DNA from: JAAELZ01 sp965237995
GTDB taxonomy: Bacteria > Pseudomonadota > Gammaproteobacteria > Arenicellales > Poriferihabitantaceae
Length of the DNA: 64,000 bases
Reading direction: 5' to 3'
NCBI GenBank assembly: GCA_965237995.1
Contig: CBDEGO010000005.1
Location: 248,001-312,000, forward strand
Position numbers and translations under genes: made by a program. The notes below the pieces were generated by a model. The model was not told the DNA's origin, made no database searches, and saw nothing but the letters and a program-made list of their open reading frames with translations. Below, piece after piece: positions 44,314-53,868 of the stretch (position 1 is its first letter; the number at the start of each line of letters is the position of its first letter).

Positions 44314-44850
44314 CTATGGCTGCCAGCAATTAGCCGGGACTGAACTTCCTGCAATCGAAAAATCATCACAGCTCAAAACATAGGGGTGATATTCCCCACT
44401 AAGATAGGCCAGCATGGCAACAACTGACACCAATCCTATGAGTTTAAGTTTTAGCGGTGTCGATTGAAGTTGCTCAACGCCCGGAACCATTGCGCCAACC
44501 ATAAAGTAAACGATGTACGGCAGAGAAATAGCTGCAACCCCTATACTAAGTAACCCCCGTAAATGCACAATAAACTCGGAATTGTTGTCATGGGAGAGAA
44601 TTTCAACCAATAGCCAAAATGACGGCAACAACAATACTCCCAGATCTAACCATGAGTTAAGATTGCTGGTGTTGAGAGCATTTGGAACAAGCAATCGGCC
44701 TAAGAATAAAGCGATCGAAGCTGCCAAGATGGCAAATAAGTGACCGTACAATACGGTTTGATAGACCGCCAAGTTGAAAGCGATTGGCCACACAGCAATC
44801 GACAACACGATGGCTGCAACTAGAAATCCCTTGCGCTCTCCTGTCTTCAA
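44314..44850 (-). CDS. Hypothetical membrane protein, 4-5 TM
   Basis: 178 aa, with hydrophobic segments near residues 9-27, 32-54, 68-84, 98-119 and 135-150, and a Cys-containing C-terminal tail (VLSCDDFSIAG and ANCWQP). No family recognised. It lies 30 bp before the trpD stop on the same strand, i.e. downstream of trpD, and may be co-transcribed with it. Confidence 0.68.
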   Translation of the reverse strand: MKTGERKGFLVAAIVLSIAVWPIAFNLAVYQTVLYGHLFAILAASIALFLGRLLVPNALNTSNLNSWLDLGVLLLPSFWLLVEILSHDNNSEFIVHLRGLLSIGVAAISLPYIVYFMVGAMVPGVEQLQSTPLKLKLIGLVSVVAMLAYLSGEYHPYVLSCDDFSIAGSSVPANCWQP

Positions 44851-44880
44851 GTTTTCACGCTGTAAGTAAGAATTCTCGCG

Positions 44881-45906
44881 TTAGTTTAAAGAAGAACTAT
44901 ACTGAGCTAGCTGCTCTAGTTTGGATAAGGCTTTTCCGCTATCTAAAGTAGCGCGCGCCAGCTCTACTCCTTCAGCAAGCGTGGCAGATTCATCTCCTGC
45001 GTATAAAGTCGCACCTGCATTGAGCGCGACCATATCATAGGCTGGGCCTTTCTCACCCGATAGTGCACTGTTAATTAACGCCAAGCTTTGGGTTGAATCT
45101 TCAATGATGAGAGAGTCCATTGATTGCCGCTTAATGCCATAGTCTTCAGGTTTTAGCATGGTGGTCGCAATAAACTGACCGTGTTTAAATTCGGCCATTG
45201 CGGTTTCATCTGCAATACTTATTTCGTCCATACCATCATTGGAATGCACCACTAATGCATGCTGGCTGCCCATGCGGCCGAGCACTTCGGCCATTGGCTC
45301 CACCCACTCACGCGCAAATACACCTGTTAGTTGATGGGTCGCGTTCGCTGGGTTTGTAAGTGGCCCTAGTAAATTAAAAATAGTGCGCACTGCGATTTCC
45401 TTACGTGTAGCGATGGCATGCCGCATCGCGCTATGATGGCTTGGAGCAAACATAAAGCCGACTCCGCACTCATTGATGCAATCGGCGACTTGCTCTGGCT
45501 TAATACCGATATTAACGCCTGCTGTTTCTAATACATCGGCACTACCTGAATTACCTGATGCCGCTCGATTGCCGTGTTTCGCAACAGTTCCTCCCGCTGC
45601 AGCGGTCACAAACGCGCAAGCTGTTGACACATTAAATAGCTTAGCGCCATCTCCGCCCGTACCAACCGTGTCTATTATCTTAGTTGCCGCGATATCTACC
45701 TTAGATGCTAAGCTCTTCATGATGGTTGCCGCACCGACAATTTCGTCCACACTCTCGCCCTTAATCGCTAAGGCGATCAAGAAACCGCTTATCTGCGAAG
45801 GGGTTGCTTCACCGCCCATGATGGCTGTCATTACATCTTGCATCTCATTTTGATTAAGCGACGTGCCTTGCATTAAGATTTTGATGGCAGTTTGGATATT
45901 CATCAT
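44881..45906 (-). CDS. trpD: Anthranilate phosphoribosyltransferase TrpD
   Basis: 341 aa. Signature segments are DTVGTGGDGAKLFNVST (PRPP/Mg binding), KHGNRAASGNSGSADVLE and MFAPSHHSAMRHA (anthranilate pocket). It makes phosphoribosyl-anthranilate in tryptophan synthesis. No other trp gene is nearby, so this is a stand-alone copy. It is divergent from the chitinase gene; the spacer is very AT-rich with repeated TTATAA. Confidence 0.95.
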   Translation of the reverse strand: MMNIQTAIKILMQGTSLNQNEMQDVMTAIMGGEATPSQISGFLIALAIKGESVDEIVGAATIMKSLASKVDIAATKIIDTVGTGGDGAKLFNVSTACAFVTAAAGGTVAKHGNRAASGNSGSADVLETAGVNIGIKPEQVADCINECGVGFMFAPSHHSAMRHAIATRKEIAVRTIFNLLGPLTNPANATHQLTGVFAREWVEPMAEVLGRMGSQHALVVHSNDGMDEISIADETAMAEFKHGQFIATTMLKPEDYGIKRQSMDSLIIEDSTQSLALINSALSGEKGPAYDMVALNAGATLYAGDESATLAEGVELARATLDSGKALSKLEQLAQYSSSLN

Positions 45907-46167
45907 TATTTAGATATTTATAGTTAATCGTTATTTTACGGTTAATGAAGTTATGCTGGAATTTATATTTATAACAAATATATTATAAACTCGTTATAAA
46001 GTCGTGATGCGTCCTATTGGGTGTTGTTATCTAATAGCCTTGTACATCACTCTTAAACAGGATCGAAAATGCCTTCTCTCAACAAAAACCAAGGATTATC
46101 TAACTCTCAATCATCACTAGAAATGAAAAATTTACCTCACTCTCACACGGCGTGGAATGGAAAGATT

Positions 46168-48285
46168 ATGCGGTTTAAGCGCAAAGTCTTGCTAATGGCA
46201 ATGTGCCTATGTTCAATGTTAATGATGGGTAACGCCCATGCCACTAACATCGTCAATCAATCCGGCAATGTGGTAGTCGGTTATTGGCATAACTGGTGTG
46301 GTGCTCGCGGTTACCAAGGAGGCACGGCTTCCTGCATCAAGCTAGATCAGGTCAATTCCCAGTACAATGTGGTAAACATCTCTTTTATGCGGGTGTTTGA
46401 TCCGGCGGAAGGTCGCATTCCCACCTTTAAGCTAGACCCAGCGTTTAATGAACAAGCATTTATCAATCAGATAGCACAGCTTAACCAGCAGGGCAGGTCA
46501 GTATTGATCGCTCTTGGCGGCGCGGATGCCCATATCGAAATGCAAAAAGGTGACGAACAGGCTTTTGCTAATGAGATTATTCGCCTTACGGATTTATACG
46601 GTTTTGACGGTTTGGACATCGATTTGGAACAAGCTGCGATCACCGCAGCAGATAACCAGACTGTTATTCCTGCCGCCTTGAAAATAGTGAAGAACTATTA
46701 CCGCACTCAGAATGAAAATTTCCTGATCACAATGGCACCTGAGTTCCCGTATTTAAGATCATCAGGCGCCTATGTTTCCTATTTAGAAGGATTAGAGGGT
46801 TATTATGATTGGATCAATCCACAGTTTTACAATCAAGGCGGCGACGGCCTATTCATCAATGGCTTGGGCTGGATTGCACAGAATAATGACAATCTAAAAA
46901 GCGAGTTTATTTATTATATATCCGATTCATTGATCAACGGAACTCGGGGCTATTATAAGATTTCGAATGACAAGCTTGTGTTCGGAATTCCGGCCAACAT
47001 TGACGCTGCAGCCACTGGTTATATTCAAGACCCCGAGGATCTCTACTCAGCCTTTAAGCAACTAAGCGATCAAGGGCAGCCACTGCGCGGCGTGATGACT
47101 TGGTCCGTCAACTGGGACACCGGTGTGAACGCCAATGGTCGATCTTACAACGAGGAATTTATCAAAGCTTACGGGCCGTTCGTTCATGGTCAAACAACGC
47201 AACCACCATCAGGCAAGCCAGTAATTATGGGTGCCGATAATGCCCGCATATTACTAGGCTCAGCCTTTAATCCATTGGCCGGTGTTACCGCGGTTGATAC
47301 CGAGGACGGCGTTTTAACCAGTGCACTCCAGGTAGAAGGCGCTGTCTATACGAATCAAATCGGAAGTTATGTGCTCACTTATAGAGTTGAAGACAGCGAC
47401 AAAAATGTTGTAACTCAACCAAGAACAATCGAAGTCTACAATCTCAAGCCAGTGATCAGCGGCGCATACGATATTACGATCACGCTTGGGGACAGTTTTG
47501 ATCAATTCGCAGGTGTTACCGCTACAGACCCGGAAGACGGCGATTTGACGGATAAATTGACTGTATTGGGGTCGGTGGACACGAACCGTGTCGGATCCTA
47601 TACCCTTACTTATCAAGTCACCGATACCGCAAATCAAACAACTCGCAGTGAACGCACGGTAACGGTAACAGATGGTGACGTCTGTGCGGCGGATGCATGG
47701 GACCAAAACGTCATATATGTGGGCGATGATAAGGTCAGCTATAATGGAATTACTTGGGTTGCAGGCTGGTGGACCACTGGCGATACGCCCGGCACGACGG
47801 GTCGATACGGTGTGTGGAGAGAATCAACGAACAGTGACTGTGGAAACCCTGAACCTGAAGCCAATGGAAGGCCAATAATTCAGGGTGCCAACGATATTAC
47901 AATCGACATTGACTCCGTCTTTTCCCCATCAGCAGGGGTTACCGCAACCGATCCCGAAGATGGCGATCTTACAGGTCAGATTTCTGTTTCCGGTCTGGTA
48001 TATACGGATATAGCAGGGGTTTACACTCTCACCTATGAAGTCACCGATAGCGCGAACCAATTAACCAGCGTCGATCGTAAGGTAACTGTACATGATAATA
48101 GCGGCGGCGGTGTCTCCTGCACTGCAGAGACTTGGAACGAGAACACCATCTATTATGGCAGTGATTTAGTAAGTCATAATGGCCGTGTATGGGCCGCTGG
48201 TTGGTGGACAAAAGGTGATGAACCCGGCACGACTGGTCAATGGGGTGTGTGGAGAGAACTCGCAAGCAGTAATTGCGGCTCTTAA
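46168..48285 (+). CDS. Secreted GH18 chitinase with three Ig-like and two CBM5/12 modules
   Basis: From ATG 46168 (MRFKRKVLLMAM), with GGAAAG upstream, a signal peptide ends at NAHA and the product is 705 aa; an in-frame ATG at 46069 also has a fair ribosome site and would add 33 residues. The GH18 domain (to about residue 345) has YGFDGLDIDLEQ, with catalytic Glu154. Then follow DUF5011-type Ig-like domains at about 350-427 and 430-503, a CBM5/12 at about 505-558, a third Ig-like domain at about 570-645 and a C-terminal CBM5/12 (about 650-705; AGWWTKGDEPGTTG). It hydrolyses extracellular chitin. Monocistronic, followed by a terminator. Confidence 0.93.
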   Translation: MRFKRKVLLMAMCLCSMLMMGNAHATNIVNQSGNVVVGYWHNWCGARGYQGGTASCIKLDQVNSQYNVVNISFMRVFDPAEGRIPTFKLDPAFNEQAFINQIAQLNQQGRSVLIALGGADAHIEMQKGDEQAFANEIIRLTDLYGFDGLDIDLEQAAITAADNQTVIPAALKIVKNYYRTQNENFLITMAPEFPYLRSSGAYVSYLEGLEGYYDWINPQFYNQGGDGLFINGLGWIAQNNDNLKSEFIYYISDSLINGTRGYYKISNDKLVFGIPANIDAAATGYIQDPEDLYSAFKQLSDQGQPLRGVMTWSVNWDTGVNANGRSYNEEFIKAYGPFVHGQTTQPPSGKPVIMGADNARILLGSAFNPLAGVTAVDTEDGVLTSALQVEGAVYTNQIGSYVLTYRVEDSDKNVVTQPRTIEVYNLKPVISGAYDITITLGDSFDQFAGVTATDPEDGDLTDKLTVLGSVDTNRVGSYTLTYQVTDTANQTTRSERTVTVTDGDVCAADAWDQNVIYVGDDKVSYNGITWVAGWWTTGDTPGTTGRYGVWRESTNSDCGNPEPEANGRPIIQGANDITIDIDSVFSPSAGVTATDPEDGDLTGQISVSGLVYTDIAGVYTLTYEVTDSANQLTSVDRKVTVHDNSGGGVSCTAETWNENTIYYGSDLVSHNGRVWAAGWWTKGDEPGTTGQWGVWRELASSNCGS

Positions 48286-48333
48286 AATTTAAACCTTTCT
48301 TGAACTGAAAACCAGAACAAGAGAGTACACCAA

Positions 48334-48367
48334 CAAGCCTCTCGGTTTTGCCGGGGGGCTTTTTTAT
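48334..48367 (+). terminator. Intrinsic terminator after chitinase
   Basis: AAGCCTCTCGG and CCGGGGGGCTT pair (two G-T wobbles) around a TTTTG loop and are followed by a T run. It ends the chitinase transcript about 50 bp after the stop. Confidence 0.85.
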
Positions 48368-48470
48368 TGGTGCTGGGCACTTTTATACAGGCAATTGAGA
48401 CTACTTATGCTTGCTTGTGCTCCAATTTAGAAGTGATTACACTGCCTCAAACCTTAGCCCTTTTAGATAC

Positions 48471-48899
48471 ATGAGTTCTCCCTACAAAGGCCGATGCTTG
48501 TGCGGCCAAATTCAATACGAAGTAGACGTATTTCCAGAAGATATCGCCCATTGTCATTGCAGTATGTGTCGTAAATTTCACGGTGCAGCGTTTGCCGCGT
48601 TAGCGAGCGTAAACGCAACAGATTTTCGCTGGATACAAGGTGAGGCCAGCTTGCAAAATTATTTGGCCGACAACGGTACGGTCCGTCAGTTTTGCCGCAA
48701 CTGCGGCTCAAGCATGACTTTTGCATCAAAAAATAGCGATGGCTCGATCATAGAAATTGCGCTCGGCACCCTAGAAACACCGCTAGTTAACCCCAGACCC
48801 AATGCTCATATTTTCACCAGCACTAAAGTCTCTTGGTATGATCCGCAAGATGACTTACCCCAATTTAAAGAAGGTAGAGACTCCCAAAGGATAAAGTAG
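48471..48899 (+). CDS. GFA (CENP-V-like) zinc protein
   Basis: From ATG 48471 (MSSPYKGRCLCGQIQYEV) the product is 142 aa; the frame continues upstream without family similarity. Zinc-binding Cys motifs are RCLCG, HCHCSMCRK and CRNCGS. The ending SWYDPQDDLPQF is typical. Family members include glutathione-dependent formaldehyde-activating-type proteins, but most have no proven activity. A truncated GFA remnant lies at 13269 in this window. Confidence 0.92.
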   Translation: MSSPYKGRCLCGQIQYEVDVFPEDIAHCHCSMCRKFHGAAFAALASVNATDFRWIQGEASLQNYLADNGTVRQFCRNCGSSMTFASKNSDGSIIEIALGTLETPLVNPRPNAHIFTSTKVSWYDPQDDLPQFKEGRDSQRIK

Positions 48900-48909
48900 T
48901 TAAAGGAAC

Positions 48910-50055
48910 CTAAGTAGGTGCGCTTACTTTATACGCAGTATGGTTTTCTACTCTTTTTATATGTTCGAGCACTGCCATTTTTTCATCTAAGCAAAACTGC
49001 GCTATCGGCTCATGAAAACGCGTATCACCGATCCAGTGCGCAGAGTGGGTTAAGACTGGATTAAATCCTCTAGCGACTTTATGTTCACCCTGCGCGCCAG
49101 GTTCAAAGAGACTTAAGCCTTGCTCAATGCAATGCTCAATTCCTTGATAATAGCAAAGCTCAAAGTGCAGGCCATCTATACGCTGCGAACAGCCCCAATG
49201 CCGACCATATAACACTTCATCTCCTTGGTACATTAAGGCTGCGGCAACCGCTTCACCGTCTATATAACCTAACACCAGCACTAGACGTGCGCCGAGCGCA
49301 CTTGCTGCTGCTTCAAAAAAACCTTGATTGAAGATCGGTTGCCCCCATTTCCTTTCGTAAGTGAGTTCATAGAAATGGCAAAAATCTTGCCAATCACTGG
49401 CGCTAGCCGTCAACCCATTTAACCGCCGTATAGTTACACCAGACTCGTTCACTTTGCGTCTTTCTTGGCGAATGTTCTTGCGCTTTTTTGCGCTCAAACA
49501 ACCTAGAAAATCATCGAAATCAGTATAGTTATGGTTATGCCAGTGATATTGGCAGTCATGCCGCACGAGCAAGCCATTGGCTTCTAGAAATGTGTGCTCT
49601 TCAGTGGTGGGAAATAAAAAATGGATTGAGCTGGCTTTAAGTTGCCTCGCAACTGCCGTGCAGGCTTGCAGCAACATCTCGCGAACTTCTTCCTTACGTT
49701 CGGCCACTACAAGAAATTTTTGTCCAAAAACAGGAGAAAATGGAATACCTGCCACCAATTTCGGAAAATAGTTCAAGCCATAGCGCTGATAAGCATCGGC
49801 CCATGCGTGGTCAAACACAAACTCGCCCCACGAATTATGCTTTTCAAATAAAGGAACGGCGCCGAGCAAAACCCCTTCTTCCATTGCGCAGATATAGCGC
49901 GGGATCCACCCTGTATGCTCACCGATGCACTGATGCACTTCCATCGCTAGCAACACTTCATGACGCAATAACGGGTGGTTATCGGTAAGTAGCGCGTTCC
50001 ATTGCGAGCCATCTATTCGATCAATAGAAGAATACGAGCTAAGTTCTATGGACAT
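48910..50055 (-). CDS. FemAB-like GNAT N-acyltransferase (PF04339 type)
   Basis: From ATG 50055 (MSIELSSYSSIDRID) the product is 381 aa. The central CLSAKKRKNIRQERRKV and the later YGRHWGCSQRIDGLHFELCYYQGIEHCIEQGL, FEPGAQGEHKVARGF stretch define this family, related to FemABX peptidyltransferases and sometimes annotated as peptidoglycan biosynthesis/recognition. The real substrate is unknown. It lies alone between the convergent GFA gene and the GIY-YIG gene. Confidence 0.9.
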   Translation of the reverse strand: MSIELSSYSSIDRIDGSQWNALLTDNHPLLRHEVLLAMEVHQCIGEHTGWIPRYICAMEEGVLLGAVPLFEKHNSWGEFVFDHAWADAYQRYGLNYFPKLVAGIPFSPVFGQKFLVVAERKEEVREMLLQACTAVARQLKASSIHFLFPTTEEHTFLEANGLLVRHDCQYHWHNHNYTDFDDFLGCLSAKKRKNIRQERRKVNESGVTIRRLNGLTASASDWQDFCHFYELTYERKWGQPIFNQGFFEAAASALGARLVLVLGYIDGEAVAAALMYQGDEVLYGRHWGCSQRIDGLHFELCYYQGIEHCIEQGLSLFEPGAQGEHKVARGFNPVLTHSAHWIGDTRFHEPIAQFCLDEKMAVLEHIKRVENHTAYKVSAPT

Positions 50056-50208
50056 GAAAAAACAATCAGCGAGATAAAAGCGACAGATAGCCAATTAGAC
50101 CACGTCGCTATTAAATATATCGCTAATTCGAAAATAAATGTGCTTTATCTAAAGCGCGCGTCCTCGCCGCCGATGCAATCAATAATCGTCCTAAGAGTAG
50201 CTAGATCA

Positions 50209-50499
50209 CTACTTCCAGTTTTCGGCTAAATCTTCCCAATCTGGGTTCGTTTTCGAGATAACGTTATTAACACGCGCTCTCGGGCTAGCTCTAAGCTCAC
50301 TGCGTTTGTATACAGCGTCGGGAAATGAATCACCCAATTGAAACCAAACCAACTTGGCGCACTTGTTGCGTTTGCAATACCCTTCTATCTTGCCGGATTT
50401 ATACAAGCGCATCCGCTCCTCGATATCGTCAGTGACACCCACGTATAACGCCGTGTTAGATTCGTTCGTTAATATATAAACATAACCTTGCTTCTCCAT
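50209..50499 (-). CDS. GIY-YIG domain protein with altered catalytic residue
   Basis: From ATG 50499 (MEKQGYVYILTNESN), with GGACGGA upstream, the product is 96 aa. It has the first motif GYVYIL, then ALYVGVT, and the NPDWEDL ending of the single-domain COG2827-type GIY-YIG family. The family helix (A-x-x-R-E-K-Q-L-K-x-W) reads AVYKRSELRAS here, so the metal-binding Glu is Arg and the following Trp is lost. The protein is probably not an active nuclease, or the gene is decaying. Confidence 0.8.
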   Translation of the reverse strand: MEKQGYVYILTNESNTALYVGVTDDIEERMRLYKSGKIEGYCKRNKCAKLVWFQLGDSFPDAVYKRSELRASPRARVNNVISKTNPDWEDLAENWK

Positions 50500-50689
50500 T
50501 ATTCCGTCCATTTTAGCCAAAAAATGTGCTTGCGAAACTCTTCCACCACTTAACAAGCGAAAGACATATTCGCAAAAACACGATGAAATTTCAAGCAAAC
50601 CGCATAATTTATTGCAATTCGTGAGCATAAGGTGTGGCTAAACTAACTTTTATTGAGGTTTTAAATATTGATAGGTATGTTAAGAAATG

Positions 50690-51124
50690 TCAAAAATCAT
50701 CAAGAATATGATTGACCCATTCGTCTTCTAGGAGGTTCAATTCAGAAACGCACCACTGACTTACTTTAATGCCTAATCTGCGCATTTCTTTGTCAGAACC
50801 AACCAGCAAAGGGTGCCAACTCGGAAGAGGCTGCTTTTGGTGCCGGAGTCGATAAGCGCAACTAACGGGTAACCAATCAAAATGTTCAGGGTTATCACGA
50901 TCTATAACTGAACAGTTTGCCTTTTTTTGCACCCGATCTGGGTACACCATGCAGCGACAAGTGTCTGTATTTAGGTATTCGCAGCTAACAGACGTAAACA
51001 CAATTTCTTCTGATTCGTCGTCTTGCAGCTTTTGTAAACAACAGCGACCGCATCCATCGCATAGCGCCTCCCACTGTTGTTGATCAAGCTCTTCTAGTGG
51101 TTTTTCCCAAAATAGCTCATCCAT
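50690..51124 (-). CDS. ycgN: UPF0260 protein YcgN
   Basis: 144 aa with a zinc/iron-type Cys cluster: CDGCGRCCLQK, CEYLNTDTCRCMVYPDR, NCSVI and LPVSCAYR. The order and length match E. coli YcgN, whose function is unknown. It starts five bases after the yejF stop, so it may be the last gene of the yejABEF transcript. Confidence 0.94.
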   Translation of the reverse strand: MDELFWEKPLEELDQQQWEALCDGCGRCCLQKLQDDESEEIVFTSVSCEYLNTDTCRCMVYPDRVQKKANCSVIDRDNPEHFDWLPVSCAYRLRHQKQPLPSWHPLLVGSDKEMRRLGIKVSQWCVSELNLLEDEWVNHILDDF

Positions 51125-51129
51125 TAATA

Positions 51130-52779
51130 CTAAGCACTGCCTTGGTCTTCTGATGACGCTTCGAAGTCGATCGCGGCTTTAATCAACTTTTGAGTGTAAT
51201 TTGCCGTAGGAGATTCAAATACCACCTGCGCGGTACCCTGTTCTACAATTTTTCCTTGTTTTAACACGACGATATCATCACTTAACGCGCGCACGACAGA
51301 AAGGTCATGACTGATAAACAAATAAGCCAGATTGTGTTTGCGTTGCAAGCCTGCCAGTAAATCTACTATTTGTGCCTGCACAGTAGTATCTAATGCAGAA
51401 GTGGGTTCGTCTAGCACCAGCAAGCTAGGCTGCATGATCATTGCCCTTGCAATAGCGATTCGCTGACGTTGTCCACCCGAAAACTCATGTGGATAACGAT
51501 GCCTTGCTTCAGGATCAATGCCAACTTCTTGCAACAAATCAACCACGCGACTGGCCCGCTCTTGTGGTGTACCAATATGATGCGCGTCTAAACCTTCTAC
51601 CACAATCTGTTCAATAGTCAAACGTGGACTTAACGAACCATAGGGGTCTTGAAACACCATTTGCATACGTGGCCGTAATAGCTGCATTTGTTTGTTATCG
51701 TAAGCGTCGATTCGCTCGCCATGAAAATGAATTTCGCCTTCACTCTTAATGAGTCGAATTAAGGCCAAGGCAAGTGTGGTCTTACCCGAACCACTTTCAC
51801 CAACAATACCTAGAGTTCGCCCTGACGAGAGTGACAAACTTACATCATCAAGGGCTTTGATGTGATCAACCGTTCGTTTGAACAAGCCTTTCTTGATAGG
51901 AAACCAGACTTTTAAGTGCTCACAACGAATAGCCTCACTCAGCTCAGAAGAAGCTTCGTTTGTGATTTGCGCAGGTCGTGGCTTAGGAGCAGCTTCTAAC
52001 AACATCTTGGTATAAGGGTGTTGTGGATGCTTAAAAAGTGCCGCACTTTCGCCCGTTTCGACAACGTCACCCTGCTGCATCACCACGACACGATCTGCTA
52101 CTTTCTCGACCATGGCTAGGTCGTGGGTAATTAGCAATATTGCCATGCCCATTTCTTTTTGCAATTGCGTCAATAAAGCAAGAATCTCAGCCTGTACAGT
52201 CACATCTAGTGCGGTAGTGGGCTCATCTGCAATTAAGACATCTGGCGTGTTAGCAAGCGCCATCGCGATCATTACGCGCTGACGCTGTCCGCCAGACAAC
52301 TGATGCGGGTAACTCGCCAAGCGATCTTCAGGCCGGTAGATGCGCACCTTGCGAAGCAGAGATAACACTTCATCACGCACCTGGGAACCAGACAAACCTC
52401 GATGCAAGGTAAGCACTTCACCGATTTGCTTTTCAACAGTATGTAACGGGTTCAGCGCCGTCATCGGCTCTTGAAAGATCATGCCGATTTGGTCACCCCG
52501 AATTTTTCGCAGCGCTGATTGCTCAGCCTGCATCAAATCAATGCCCCGATAAACAATACTGCCACTTGGGTGACTTGCTTTTGGGTAAGGCAATAATTGT
52601 ATAATAGACAACGCCGTCACCGACTTACCTGAGCCACTTTCCCCAACTAAGGCGAGTGTTTCGCCTTTTTCTAAATCAAACGATACCTTGTTAACTGCGT
52701 GCACCGCATCGACTCCTGTACCAAAATCAACGGATAAGTCTTTAACTTGCAGTAAAGGCATCTCTGAATTAACGTCCAT
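51130..52779 (-). CDS. yejF: Peptide ABC transporter ATPase YejF (tandem)
   Basis: 549 aa with two ATPase domains: Walker A GESGSGKS and GESGSGKT, signatures LSGGQRQR and FSGGQRQR, and Walker B VLIADEPTTALD and LLVLDEPTSALD. It powers the YejABEF importer of oligopeptides and, in enterics, microcin C. Its start is three bases from the yejE stop. Confidence 0.95.
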   Translation of the reverse strand: MDVNSEMPLLQVKDLSVDFGTGVDAVHAVNKVSFDLEKGETLALVGESGSGKSVTALSIIQLLPYPKASHPSGSIVYRGIDLMQAEQSALRKIRGDQIGMIFQEPMTALNPLHTVEKQIGEVLTLHRGLSGSQVRDEVLSLLRKVRIYRPEDRLASYPHQLSGGQRQRVMIAMALANTPDVLIADEPTTALDVTVQAEILALLTQLQKEMGMAILLITHDLAMVEKVADRVVVMQQGDVVETGESAALFKHPQHPYTKMLLEAAPKPRPAQITNEASSELSEAIRCEHLKVWFPIKKGLFKRTVDHIKALDDVSLSLSSGRTLGIVGESGSGKTTLALALIRLIKSEGEIHFHGERIDAYDNKQMQLLRPRMQMVFQDPYGSLSPRLTIEQIVVEGLDAHHIGTPQERASRVVDLLQEVGIDPEARHRYPHEFSGGQRQRIAIARAMIMQPSLLVLDEPTSALDTTVQAQIVDLLAGLQRKHNLAYLFISHDLSVVRALSDDIVVLKQGKIVEQGTAQVVFESPTANYTQKLIKAAIDFEASSEDQGSA

Positions 52780-52782
52780 GCC

Positions 52783-53817
52783 TTAGCTAAAGGTCTTACG
52801 CGGGTCAAACGCATCGCGCACCGCTTCGCCGATGAAAATGAGTGTCGACAACATAAATGCGATAATCGCAAAGCCACTGATACCTATCCAAGGAGCTTGA
52901 ATATTATTTTTACCTTGATTCAGCATTTCGCCTAACGAAGCCGAACCTGCGGGTAAGCCAAAGCCTAAAAAATCTAAGCCCGTTAAAGTAGTCACAGAAC
53001 CCGCTAGAATAAATGGCATAAACGTTAATGTGGCTACCATCGCATTCGGCAATACGTGTTTCACCATGATGTTGACATCACTTACACCTAAAGATCGCGC
53101 TGCTCGAACATATTCAAAATTTCTCGCGCGTAAGAACTCAGCTCTGACAACAGCGACTAGACTTGTCCAAGAAAATAAAAGCATCAAAGCAAGCAAACTA
53201 AAAAAACTAGGCTGTATCACCGCAGCCATAATAATCAACAAATATAATACAGGTAGCCCCTCCCAAATTTCGATAAAGCGTTGAAACAATAAATCTAACC
53301 AGCCACCAAAATAACCTTGTATCGCGCCAGCAGCGATACCTATTATTGAGCTAAAAAAAGTCAATATCAGTCCAAACAACACGGATATACGAAAGCCATA
53401 TAACAAACGGGCTAGTACGTCTCTTGCGTGATCATCCGTCCCCAACCAATGCTGCTTAGACGGCGGCGATGGTGCTGGTGTAGTTAACTCGTAATCAATC
53501 GTATCGAAGGAATAAGGAATGAGAGGCCAGAGCATCCAACCTTTTTCATTAATTAGATCTTGGATATACGGGTCTTTGAAATCTGCTTCGGCGTCGAACT
53601 CCCCTCCGAATTGTGTCTCTGAGTAAGTCTTCAGTATAGGAAAATAAAACTGACTATCGTATTGCACTAGCAATGGTTTATCGTTGGCTATCATCTCTGA
53701 AACCAATGTAATGGCAAAGAAAGCCATAAATATCCATAGCGACCAATAGCCTCTGCGATTCGCTTTAAAAGCCTGTATACGCCTCTTATCTAATGGCGTT
53801 AATCTTATGCCAAACAT
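52783..53817 (-). CDS. yejE: Peptide ABC transporter permease YejE
   Basis: 344 aa inner-membrane permease. It has the N-terminal helix (SLWIFMAFFAITL), a long periplasmic loop with YDSQFYFPILKTYSETQFGG and QHWLGTDDHARDVL, and the transporter EAA-type loop ARSLGVSDVNIMVKHVLPNA. It forms the channel with YejB. It lies 51 bp after yejB. Confidence 0.95.
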   Translation of the reverse strand: MFGIRLTPLDKRRIQAFKANRRGYWSLWIFMAFFAITLVSEMIANDKPLLVQYDSQFYFPILKTYSETQFGGEFDAEADFKDPYIQDLINEKGWMLWPLIPYSFDTIDYELTTPAPSPPSKQHWLGTDDHARDVLARLLYGFRISVLFGLILTFFSSIIGIAAGAIQGYFGGWLDLLFQRFIEIWEGLPVLYLLIIMAAVIQPSFFSLLALMLLFSWTSLVAVVRAEFLRARNFEYVRAARSLGVSDVNIMVKHVLPNAMVATLTFMPFILAGSVTTLTGLDFLGFGLPAGSASLGEMLNQGKNNIQAPWIGISGFAIIAFMLSTLIFIGEAVRDAFDPRKTFS

Positions 53818-53868
53818 AGACGAGATAGAGTTGGAGTGACTAGGCCAAATAGTGCTACTTTCATACGG

